NCBI RefSeq assembly: GCF_030412785.1
Contig: NZ_CP125297.1
Span: forward strand, 551,745-615,744
DNA: 64,000 nt
Source: Paraburkholderia sabiae
GTDB taxonomy: Bacteria; Pseudomonadota; Gammaproteobacteria; Burkholderiales; Burkholderiaceae
Reading direction: 5' to 3'
Position 1 is the stretch's first letter. Each line of letters begins with the position of its first letter. Below the pieces are notes generated by a model that was not told the DNA's origin, did no database searches, and worked only from the letters and a program-made list of their open reading frames with translations. Both the position numbers and the translations under genes were made by a program. Below, one piece after another: positions 37,937-45,946 of the stretch.

Positions 37937-39259
37937 ATGTCAAGGAGCGATGCCAGTGAGCAGATGTCCAGAGAAACAGCACTTCTTTATGCTAGCTATC
38001 GCCATGATCCGGTGACAAAGGCTGTTTCGGTGCCCATTTACCAATCAACAGCCTATGAGCTTGAAGGTGACTTGGAAAAGATTGCCGGAATTTACAACGC
38101 CAAAGAAGATGGGTTTACGTATAGCAGGATCATTAACCCGACGACGCGTATCCTAGAAAAGCGATTTGCCGCAGTCGAGAGTGCAAGCGACTCTCTTGCG
38201 GTAGCTTCTGGGCAGGCCGCAACCTTTCTTGCCATCGCTAACCTGTGCAGCGGAAAGCCAGGCGATAACGTAGTTGCATCGAAGTATTTGTATGGCAATT
38301 CGTGGAATCTCCTCTTCAATACATTTAAACGATTGGGAATCGAGGCGCGATGCGCAGATCCAAAGAATATATCGTCTTTCGAATTGCTGACCGATGACAG
38401 AACCATTGCAATATTTGGAGAGGCGTTTTCCAACCCGTGTCTCGTCCCTTTGCCTATCCCCGCGCTCGCGGAGATTGGAGAACGGCATGGGGTTCCTGTC
38501 ATCGTTGACAATACCACAACTCCTTTGCTCTGCCGTCCCGGCTCTTTGGGCGCGAGCATCTCCACATATTCAGCGACGAAGTATCTATGCGGCCACGGGA
38601 CGACGCTTGGCGGATTGATTGTTGATAATGGGCGCTTCGGATTCGATGATGCAGTCCGGTTCCCGTTGTTTAACTATCCGGACGAAGCGCATGGTGGCAT
38701 CCTCTGGAAAGAGGCCGTTCTTAAACTTGGCGATCTTGGCGCAAGTCCCTATCTGCTGAAGGCGCGGATGACGTGGCTACGTGACACCGGTGCCGCGATT
38801 AGTCCGTTCTCCAGTTTTCAGTTGATTCAAGGGCTTGAGACACTTCATCTTCGCATGCAACGGCATTGTGAGAATGCGTTGGCCGTTGCCGAGTTCTTGA
38901 TAAAGCATCCGAAGGTCAAGCGTGTGTCATATCCATCGCTATCCTGTGGATATGAACGCGAGCTTGTTGACGAGTTGATTGACGCGCGTGTCGGTTATGG
39001 CGCGATCATCATGTTCGAACTGGCCGATGAAGCAGCCGGACGCAGATTCATCACCAACATCGAGCTCATGTACCACGTATCAAACGTGGGTGATGCGCGA
39101 ACATTGGTCACGCATCCAGTCTCGACAACTCACACGACTGTTCCAAAGGAGCAGCGTGAGGCCGCCGGTATTTTCGATGGGTCCATCCGGCTGTGTGTCG
39201 GCATCGAGAACGTAGACGATATCGTCGCGGATATTCAACAAGGACTGGACGCCGTCTGA
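37937..39259 (+). CDS. rtxA: O-acetylhomoserine sulfhydrylase-like enzyme, equivalent to RtxA C-terminal half
   Basis: 440 residues of the Cys/Met-metabolism PLP family. PLP Lys in YSATKYLCGHG near 213; NPTTRILEKRFAAVES, GEAFSNPCLVP, and substrate-loop SNVGDARTLVTHPVSTTH. In rhizobitoxine synthesis this half joins an activated homoserine with serinol to give dihydrorhizobitoxine. ATG at 37937 is one base after the previous stop; the frame also stays open upstream but only as overlap. Directly followed by the desaturase gene. Confidence 0.85.
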   Translation: MSRSDASEQMSRETALLYASYRHDPVTKAVSVPIYQSTAYELEGDLEKIAGIYNAKEDGFTYSRIINPTTRILEKRFAAVESASDSLAVASGQAATFLAIANLCSGKPGDNVVASKYLYGNSWNLLFNTFKRLGIEARCADPKNISSFELLTDDRTIAIFGEAFSNPCLVPLPIPALAEIGERHGVPVIVDNTTTPLLCRPGSLGASISTYSATKYLCGHGTTLGGLIVDNGRFGFDDAVRFPLFNYPDEAHGGILWKEAVLKLGDLGASPYLLKARMTWLRDTGAAISPFSSFQLIQGLETLHLRMQRHCENALAVAEFLIKHPKVKRVSYPSLSCGYERELVDELIDARVGYGAIIMFELADEAAGRRFITNIELMYHVSNVGDARTLVTHPVSTTHTTVPKEQREAAGIFDGSIRLCVGIENVDDIVADIQQGLDAV

Positions 39260-39286
39260 CATCGATCTTTCACGAAGGGAGATTTA

Positions 39287-40351
39287 ATGATGGAAAATTG
39301 TGAAGCGTGGCAACTGCGAGGCAAACGATTCAGGACGTCTCGCTTCTCGCGCGACATTACCCGTGAGTTGTCGGAATTGAAGCCTGATAATATCACCGGC
39401 GCACTCTATATTCTGAAGGACTACCTGGTCATTCTGGCATGTGCTTACGCGACTGTGCGAATTACGTGGTGGCTGTACCCTATCGTGGTGCTAATAATTG
39501 GCGCACAACAACGTGGGCTGACGACGATCGCCCATGACGCAGCACATCGGACACTCGCAAAAAACACCCGCTGGAACTATTTTCTCGGAATCGTTTTTGC
39601 AGCATATCCTCTTCTTCAGCGTCATTGGGCATATCGCTACTCTCATGTTCATCTGCATCATCCTCATCTCGGCGACCCCGAGAAAGACCCTGACCTGAAA
39701 TTCTTCATATCGTCAGGCGTATATGACGTCCGTCATCCACGCAAGTACGCGTTTTCCGTTATCTGGAAGGTAATGCTGGGCGGTGCGACGTTACGCTACC
39801 TAAAATATCTATGGAACAACCGGTTTCTCATTTCACGCGAAGGTCAGAAGGACATCGATAGGCTGGGATCTGCCATCGATACTTACGGATTCGCACTGTT
39901 CTGGCTGGTCGTTATTCTCGGCTTCATTCAGGCGAAGTCGGTTGATATGCTCGTGTTGTTCTGGCTGGTTCCTTATCTGACGACCTTTCAGGCATTGGGC
40001 TGGTTCATCGAACTTGCGGAACATTCTCCAATGTGCGAGACCGAAACCGACGATGTCTATCTGACGCGCAATCGCAAAGGCAACCTCATCGAGCGGCTGC
40101 TGTTCGGCGCCAACCTTGATGAATATCATCTGGAACATCATCTCTCGCCTGGCATCCCCTTCTGGCACCTGAAACGGGCACAAAAGATCAGGCTACGCGA
40201 TCGGCAATATGCCGAGATTGCCGATTCATGGGGAGGACTCTTCGCTCGTGGCCCCAATGGGCAGCCAAGTGTCATCAGTCAACTGCTTGAGCGGAACCGG
40301 CGGCTGTACGAGGCTCAGCTTGAGCGCCTGCCGGGCGAGGAGCGAGTGTAA
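39287..40351 (+). CDS. rtxC: Fatty-acid-desaturase-fold enzyme, dihydrorhizobitoxine desaturase
   Basis: 354 residues, membrane di-iron desaturase. Histidine boxes are HDAAH near 83, HVHLHH near 121 and HLEHH near 283. Hydrophobic spans lie near residues 45-75, 95-112 and 200-245. RtxC inserts the enol-ether double bond in the last step of rhizobitoxine synthesis; the call rests on family plus position behind the rtxA pair. Start at 39287 with an AAGGGAG site (a second ATG follows at once). 27 bases after the sulfhydrylase gene. Confidence 0.85.
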   Translation: MMENCEAWQLRGKRFRTSRFSRDITRELSELKPDNITGALYILKDYLVILACAYATVRITWWLYPIVVLIIGAQQRGLTTIAHDAAHRTLAKNTRWNYFLGIVFAAYPLLQRHWAYRYSHVHLHHPHLGDPEKDPDLKFFISSGVYDVRHPRKYAFSVIWKVMLGGATLRYLKYLWNNRFLISREGQKDIDRLGSAIDTYGFALFWLVVILGFIQAKSVDMLVLFWLVPYLTTFQALGWFIELAEHSPMCETETDDVYLTRNRKGNLIERLLFGANLDEYHLEHHLSPGIPFWHLKRAQKIRLRDRQYAEIADSWGGLFARGPNGQPSVISQLLERNRRLYEAQLERLPGEERV

Positions 40352-40353
40352 CG

Positions 40354-41175
40354 ATGGATCAGCATCGTCCTATGGGTTGCGCCGTTGTTGGGGTTACCGC
40401 AAATCGTCATCTTTGCGACGGAGTCCATCGCGACTGGTTGCGGCGGCGCTATATCGAGGCGCTGACGAAGTACGCTTTGGTCGAGTGCGTCATTTTACCG
40501 ACGATAGACGGAGATCGTCCATCGGAGGCGACTATTCGCACATTTCGTGAAGCGATGCGCCGTCTCGACGGGCTTGTGCTGACGGGCGACGAATCCGATC
40601 TTGATCCCGATGTCTTTTGCAGGAACGAGCGCGTATGGGCGCGCACCGAAGACGATGTTGTCCCCGGCGAGATCGATCGTCCGCGAGACCGGTTGTCGTG
40701 GGTCGCATTGACGGTAGCCGGAGAGCTTCAGATGCCCGTATTGGGGATCTGCCGTGGATTGCAGGAGATGAACGTTTATAGAAACGGCACGCTGCACGAA
40801 GATTTGTCGTCGTCACACAAAGGAATCACGCATTCAGAAAACGCAAACCTGCCTCGCGACGAGCAGTATCTACCTGTTCACTCGGTGAAAATCGCTCCTG
40901 GTGGATTGCTGTCGTCGGTTGTCAAGAATGGGGAGCTACAAGTTAATTCGCTGCATAAGCAAGGCATTGCCAAGCTGGGAGGAGGTATCCAAGTGGAAGC
41001 AGTCGCAGATGATGCCATTGTAGAGGCGCTTTCATATAGAAATTCACCAACATTTCAACTCGGGCTTCAGTGGCATCCCGAATGGCACGCTAGTAGGGAT
41101 AACGCGAGCCAAAATATTTTCGAGGCATTCGGGCGCGCCTGCGACGCCTACATGGCGCAGCGATGCAAAAAATAG
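40354..41175 (+). CDS. Gamma-glutamyl hydrolase-like class I glutamine amidotransferase (peptidase C26)
   Basis: 273 residues, PuuD-like. Nucleophile Cys in LGICRGLQEMNV near 132, catalytic His-Glu in LQWHPEWH near 243, GLVLTGDESDLDP near the front. The family removes gamma-glutamyl groups from amines. It starts two bases after the rtxC stop, so is coupled. In this operon it could release a gamma-glutamyl intermediate made by the ligase at 42905. By order it corresponds to the gene after rtxC in the rtxACDEFG series, but I am not sure of the letter. Confidence 0.85.
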   Translation: MDQHRPMGCAVVGVTANRHLCDGVHRDWLRRRYIEALTKYALVECVILPTIDGDRPSEATIRTFREAMRRLDGLVLTGDESDLDPDVFCRNERVWARTEDDVVPGEIDRPRDRLSWVALTVAGELQMPVLGICRGLQEMNVYRNGTLHEDLSSSHKGITHSENANLPRDEQYLPVHSVKIAPGGLLSSVVKNGELQVNSLHKQGIAKLGGGIQVEAVADDAIVEALSYRNSPTFQLGLQWHPEWHASRDNASQNIFEAFGRACDAYMAQRCKK

Positions 41176-41245
41176 CGATCGAGGTCAGATCCTCAGGCCG
41201 CTGTTCCTTCCATTTGGCAATTTTTAAACAGAATTGGCGGTGTCA

Positions 41246-41842
41246 ATGGATTTTCATTTGTTCACTTTGTTTCTCCTTGCGTTTACTGCTGCAGTAGTTT
41301 TGCCGGGACCGAACGTCGCATTTGCCGTCGCGCAAACTCTTAAGCACGGACTCAAAATTGCAATTCCAGGAGCCGTCGGATTCGGAATTGGTGCGGCAAT
41401 CCATGCGGCAGTCGTGTTATCGGGCGTGGGCTTTTTTATCCTAGATAACCAATGGGTGTTAAGGTATTTACGGTGGATGGGTGCGATATATCTTGTATAT
41501 CTTGCCATTATTACTTTCTGTGGAAGTTCGGCTTCGAGCGATGAAGAAATGACGAATTGGAACTCGAAACAGATGTTTGCCGATTCACTCGTAGTCTCTT
41601 TGGTCAACCCTAAAGGGTGGGTAGCCACACTGCTTACATATCCGAGCTTTATCAACCCGTATGGCTCGTACTCCACTCAAGCAGTTTCGATGGGTGTCGC
41701 CGCGACCATCATCTCGGTTGCGGTCTATAGTACTTATATGTTTATTGCGCATCGAGCGAGCGTCGCCTTCAAGAACAGATCCTTGTTGGAAAAAATAACA
41801 GGCGCACTGTACGCGTGCATCGCACTTGGTTTGCTCCTTTAA
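41246..41842 (+). CDS. LysE/RhtB-family amino acid exporter
   Basis: 198 residues with five to six transmembrane helices. LPGPNVAFAVAQTLKHGLK is the LysE signature; later blocks are YLRWMGAIYLVYLAI and VNPKGWVATLL. The family exports amino acids and homoserine-like compounds, so it may export rhizobitoxine or a precursor. Start ATG 41246 (MDFHLF) is preferred to TTG 41234 and GTG 41240. Fifth gene of the operon. Confidence 0.85.
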   Translation: MDFHLFTLFLLAFTAAVVLPGPNVAFAVAQTLKHGLKIAIPGAVGFGIGAAIHAAVVLSGVGFFILDNQWVLRYLRWMGAIYLVYLAIITFCGSSASSDEEMTNWNSKQMFADSLVVSLVNPKGWVATLLTYPSFINPYGSYSTQAVSMGVAATIISVAVYSTYMFIAHRASVAFKNRSLLEKITGALYACIALGLLL

Positions 41843-41927
41843 TCTCACTCAGGATTCTGCATGGCTCTGTCTGAGCGCCATTTACAATTCTACGCGTCGT
41901 CTAGATTGAAAGGGAGAGTGTAGATCC

Positions 41928-42833
41928 ATGCCTATTAAAGTGCCGAAAGGATTGCCCGCAGGGACTGTGCTGCAGACAGAAGGCATCACAGTGGTGGAGG
42001 GCGACAGCATATTGTGCTCGCGCGACAGGCCTTTGCACGTTGGTTTGCTAAATCTCATGCCCAACAAAATCGAGACCGAAATTCAGATTGCACGCCTGCT
42101 CGGCGCAACACCTATACTGGTCGATCTTACGCTTATAAAAATCACCAGTCACTCGCCAAAAAATACACCGGTGAGCCATCTGACGACCTTCTATAGAGAT
42201 TGGATCGACGTAACGGAAAAGATCTTTGATGGTTTCATCATTACAGGCGCGCCGGTTGAGTCGATTCCGTTCGAGCAAGTCGCATACTGGAAGGAATTTA
42301 TCGAAATTCTAAACTGGACACAAACCAACGCTCGCAGTTGCTTTAACATTTGCTGGGCAGCGCAAGCGGCGATGCATCATTTCCACGGTTTGCCAAAGTA
42401 CGCTCTGACAGAGAAGGCTTTCGGCATTTTCAGACACCATAGCCTGGAGTCCAAGTCACCTTATCTGCGGGGCCTTTCCGATGATTTGTGTATTCCGGTT
42501 TCTCGGTGGACAGAAATGAGAAGCACGGACATTCCTTCGAGCAGTAGTATATCCGTACTCATCGAATCGCCAGAGACGGGTCTGTGCCTACTTGATGACC
42601 CGAAGCATCATTCACTACACATCTTCAATCATATCGAGTATGACTCACAGACTCTAGCGGATGAATATTTTCGTGATCGCTCAATCGGTCGACACACAAA
42701 TTTACCTAAAAATTATTTTCCAGACGATTGTGAAACCCTGCGACCCAGAAATTACTGGCGCAGTCATGCGCATCTCTTATTCGGAAATTGGATTAGCCAG
42801 ATATACAGGACTGTTTTTGGTACGCTCCGTTGA
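41928..42833 (+). CDS. Homoserine O-acyltransferase, MetA family
   Basis: 301 residues. Acyl-enzyme Cys in CFNICWAAQAAMHH near 142, catalytic His in IFNHIEYD near 232, and LNLMPNKIETEIQIARLLG near the front. MetA enzymes acylate homoserine with acetyl- or succinyl-CoA. A biosynthetic copy within the operon fits supply of activated homoserine to the sulfhydrylase-like enzyme. Good AAGGGAGAG-type site near 41910-41918. Lower GC than the nif genes. Confidence 0.88.
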   Translation: MPIKVPKGLPAGTVLQTEGITVVEGDSILCSRDRPLHVGLLNLMPNKIETEIQIARLLGATPILVDLTLIKITSHSPKNTPVSHLTTFYRDWIDVTEKIFDGFIITGAPVESIPFEQVAYWKEFIEILNWTQTNARSCFNICWAAQAAMHHFHGLPKYALTEKAFGIFRHHSLESKSPYLRGLSDDLCIPVSRWTEMRSTDIPSSSSISVLIESPETGLCLLDDPKHHSLHIFNHIEYDSQTLADEYFRDRSIGRHTNLPKNYFPDDCETLRPRNYWRSHAHLLFGNWISQIYRTVFGTLR

Positions 42834-42904
42834 GATTTTTTGATAGTCGATTTCTATTTCGATGAAATTGAATTTGCGCGGAAAGATTACTAAGGATGTA
42901 AAGT

Positions 42905-44263
42905 ATGGGTCTTAAATTTGACGCATTGAAACAGGCGGTTGCTTCTGGTGTTATTGATACTGTTCTCGTCTGCATGGTTGACATGCAAGGGCGTCTTATC
43001 GGAAAGCGATTTCACGGCGAATTTTTTGTTAAAAGCGGCTACCAGGAAACACACGCCTGCAATTACTTGTTGGCTAACGATATGGAGATGGAACCGGTCG
43101 CCGGCTACGCCAGCGCCAGCTGGGCAGCGGGGTATGGCGACTTCGTGCTAAAGCCCGATCTTTCGACGTTACGACGGCTTCCGTGGCTGGAAGGAACTGC
43201 ATTGGTAATTTGCGATGTTCTAGATCAGAGCGGCCAGCCGGTTCCGCATTCGCCGAGGCAGATCCTGCAGAAACAGCTTAGCCGCCTGACGGAGAGGGGA
43301 ATGAGTGCCTGTTTCGCATCGGAGCTTGAGTTCTACCTGTTCAATGAAACCTACGAGGAAACGTCGGTAAGGAAATACCGCGACCTGACGACATGTGGAA
43401 CATACAGTCACGATTACCATATCTTATCGACGACGCGCCAAGAATCTGTCATGCGCCCGATAAGGAATGGATTGCATGAAGCAGGAATTGCAATCGAATG
43501 CTCAAAAGGAGAATGGGGCGCCGGCCAAGGAGAAATTAACGTACATTATGCCGACCCTTTGGTGATGGCAGATCAACACACACTCATCAAGCACGGCAGC
43601 AAAGAGATTGCTTCGCAGCAGAAGAAAGCGATTACATATATGGCGAAGTGGAACTACGGGCTTGCGGGATCGTCGTGCCATATTCATTCATCCCTGTGGA
43701 CACTGGAGGGAACGCCGCTTTTTTTTGAAAAGAGTTCGCCTTATGGCATGTCGGATCTTATGCGTTGTTATCTCGCGGGCCTTTTGAGGTATTCAAGAGA
43801 CATTACGCTGTTTCTAGCGCCGTACGTTAACTCGTATAAGCGATTTCAAAAAGGGAGCTTCGCCCCAACGAGAACGGTATGGAGCCCTGATAACCGAACT
43901 GCTGGTTTTCGCGTTTGCGGCGAAGGCTCTAATGCCGTCCGGGTCGAATGTCGAATTGGAGGCGCGGATCTCAATCCATATCTCGCCTTCGCTGGACTTA
44001 TCGCGGCTGGCCTCGCGGGCATCGATCACAAACTTGAACTGCCGGGTCCACTGATCGGCGACGCGTATCTTGATGGTGAGTTGCCTGAAATTCCCAAAAC
44101 ATTGCGAGAAGCAATCACTGCAGCGTCAAACTCGACATGGCTGCGCGAGGTTTTTGGCGACAATGTCATCAATCACTACGTGCATGCGGCTCAGTGGGAG
44201 CAGCTCGAATATGATCGCCGCATAACGGATTGGGAGTTGAGTAGAGGATTCGAGAGAAGCTAA
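42905..44263 (+). CDS. Glutamine-synthetase-like gamma-glutamyl ligase
   Basis: 452 residues of the GS family, closer to the PuuA/GlnA3-type ligases than to GlnA. Seen: N-terminal VDMQGRLIGKRF, catalytic-domain SELEFYLFNE, GQGEINVHYADPL, GSSCHIHSSLW, and the ATP/glutamate block NRTAGFRVCGEGSNAVRVEC. Such enzymes join glutamate to amines. With the C26 hydrolase in the same operon this suggests gamma-glutamyl protection and release, perhaps of serinol or rhizobitoxine. Last gene of the operon. Confidence 0.87.
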   Translation: MGLKFDALKQAVASGVIDTVLVCMVDMQGRLIGKRFHGEFFVKSGYQETHACNYLLANDMEMEPVAGYASASWAAGYGDFVLKPDLSTLRRLPWLEGTALVICDVLDQSGQPVPHSPRQILQKQLSRLTERGMSACFASELEFYLFNETYEETSVRKYRDLTTCGTYSHDYHILSTTRQESVMRPIRNGLHEAGIAIECSKGEWGAGQGEINVHYADPLVMADQHTLIKHGSKEIASQQKKAITYMAKWNYGLAGSSCHIHSSLWTLEGTPLFFEKSSPYGMSDLMRCYLAGLLRYSRDITLFLAPYVNSYKRFQKGSFAPTRTVWSPDNRTAGFRVCGEGSNAVRVECRIGGADLNPYLAFAGLIAAGLAGIDHKLELPGPLIGDAYLDGELPEIPKTLREAITAASNSTWLREVFGDNVINHYVHAAQWEQLEYDRRITDWELSRGFERS

Positions 44264-44564
44264 CCGCGTCGAGCCGCTGAGCTGCGCAGCGCGGCGATAA
44301 CTGATCACAAGGTGAGCTTTGAGGCGAAGCAGGGACCTAACCTAAAGGCAAGCAGGCAGCGAAGATCCAGCCGCTGTCATCCGACCGGACTTCACATTTC
44401 GTCAATTATTCGTCGCCTGAATGGCCCGCTATGGGCCAATTGGGCGTCGTAAGGGCGTCGACGCCCACGGGTTCCTTCACCGGACGGACGGCGACGGCGT
44501 TGGGTCCGACCCGCGACGTTTCCAACACTGATCTGAAGCGGGCCGCCTATCCCTGAAAGGGTGC
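44264..44564. other. Intergenic region between rtx operon and TA pair
   Basis: No gene. A GC-rich hairpin around 44272-44297 (GCCGC...CTGCGCAG...GCGGC) could end the rtx operon, but no T-run follows. Confidence 0.35.
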
Positions 44565-45086
44565 CTACGTCCAGGACGACTGGTTGTGCGGAAGCGAACG
44601 CTGCGGGTCGTACACTTCTAGTCGGTCTGTCGACTCAAGCTCATCGACATAGAGAACGAGATTGACGCCGTCTGGTGACAGACGTGACCGGAAAAGAATG
44701 CCTTTCGCACCAGCCGCAAGCACCTCGTCACCGATCACCCAGCTGGGCGGTTCGATGCGCTGGTTGAACCAGCAGCCACGCCAGTCGCAAAAGAAATCTT
44801 CCCATAGGGAAGACCACGTCCCGCTCTGATACCCGCCCGTAAAGTCGACAATCGGCTCGACGGTCAACTGGTAACTGACAAGCGTGCCGGGCGGCATCAA
44901 TGGCGAGATCTGCTGATATTCCCGTACGGCCGTGTCGACATCCAGGGCGAGGTACAGGGCGTTGAGTCCAATACGGTTGGCGCGGCCGCCATGTCGGCCC
45001 GCGCCGGTGCCACTCGTTGGCGCGACGGCCCACTTCGGAACGTGCATCCGGTACGCCGTGAGCTTCGATAGCGCTTTGACGATCAT
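44565..45086 (-). CDS. RES-domain toxin of an Xre-RES toxin-antitoxin system
   Basis: 173 residues. RES-type ADP-ribosyltransferase/NAD-glycohydrolase fold: YRMHVPKWAVAPTSGTGA (Arg), GLNALYLALDVDTAVRE (Tyr/Glu) and the C-terminal GILFRSRLSPDGVNLVLY (Ser). RES toxins deplete NAD+. It overlaps the antitoxin stop by three bases of an ATGA. Placed just after the rtx operon, where it may help keep the island in the population. Confidence 0.85.
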   Translation of the reverse strand: MIVKALSKLTAYRMHVPKWAVAPTSGTGAGRHGGRANRIGLNALYLALDVDTAVREYQQISPLMPPGTLVSYQLTVEPIVDFTGGYQSGTWSSLWEDFFCDWRGCWFNQRIEPPSWVIGDEVLAAGAKGILFRSRLSPDGVNLVLYVDELESTDRLEVYDPQRSLPHNQSSWT

Positions 45087-45490
45087 CCTGCCGCGCCTGC
45101 CTCGAGCGAGGAAACATAGCGCAGCAAGTCGTCGGTCCGGCCATCGGAGACCAGTTGCTCGGCCGTCTTGTAGTCGAACACGGGCAACGGTTCATTCCTG
45201 TACCAGAAGAGCGCCTGGTTGATGTCACCCGAGTTATCCGTGGCCGCCCGGATCACCCGGAGCGCTTCGCGCAGGAATCGCTGGACGCTCTCCGACGTCG
45301 GCTGGCGGCTGAGCGTATTGCGATGCACATGCGCCTGCTGGGCGAGTGTCTGCAGGTCGATATGCAGGGCCTCCCCGAAGCGCCGGGCCGAGACGATGGG
45401 GGCTGGACTTTCGGGGTCGCGCAGCGACGCCATAAACTGGTCGAAGCTGGCGCTGACGTCCGGGCGGGCGATAATGGATTCCGGGCTCAT
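45083..45490 (-). CDS. Xre/MbcA/ParS-type antitoxin (DUF2384)
   Basis: 135 residues. N-terminal HTH (FGEALHIDLQTLAQQAHVHR) and the C-terminal toxin-binding MbcA/ParS region (ALFWYRNEPLPVFDYKTAEQ and LVSDGRTDDLLRYVSSLEAG). Start ATG 45490 (MSPESII) fits the family; the longer frame from 45586 is unlikely. First gene of the pair, ATGA overlap with the toxin. Confidence 0.85.
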   Translation of the reverse strand: MSPESIIARPDVSASFDQFMASLRDPESPAPIVSARRFGEALHIDLQTLAQQAHVHRNTLSRQPTSESVQRFLREALRVIRAATDNSGDINQALFWYRNEPLPVFDYKTAEQLVSDGRTDDLLRYVSSLEAGAAG

Positions 45491-45709
45491 GTCGAGGCTC
45501 CATGCAAATACATGCACAATATTAGCACAAGTGTAACGAGATCGCCGCGTGCCTTTCTCGGCAGACAGTATCACACTCAATTTCACATAATATAATTTAT
45601 CAACGTTTAAGTAAGCAGTTAACGTCGCAGTTTCCTGCGTAGGTGCAAAGACGAAGCCGAATGCATGATTTATTTATGTTAAATACAAAATTCATGATAA
45701 TTTGTCACT

Positions 45710-45865
45710 GACCGGCATATTCGAGCCATTCCGGGATCGGCGTAATCGAGCCACCGGATGATCGCCGCAATCGAGCCAGTGCATGATCGGCGCAATCGGG
45801 CCACTCGATGATCGGCGTATTGGAGCCACCGCAGGATCGGCGTAATCGAGCCACGTAGCGGGCTC
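45710..45865 (+). repeat. IS21 left-end multiple repeats
   Basis: Tandem-like units of GATCGGCGTAATCGAGCCA with variable 8-11 base spacers; transposase-binding repeats of the element. Not a CRISPR: unit copies differ and the spacers are too short. Confidence 0.75.
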
Positions 45866-45946
45866 AGTGTTCTGTCGGGCGGCAGCCCGAAACGCATTTC
45901 GAATTTCCACAACCCGGTACCTTCAGGCTTTTTGCCCGGAGGGCCG

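Noticed and set aside
45710..45865. CRISPR-like array of repeats
   Set aside because: Units vary and spacers are only 8-11 bases; they belong to the IS21 left end and recur at the right end.
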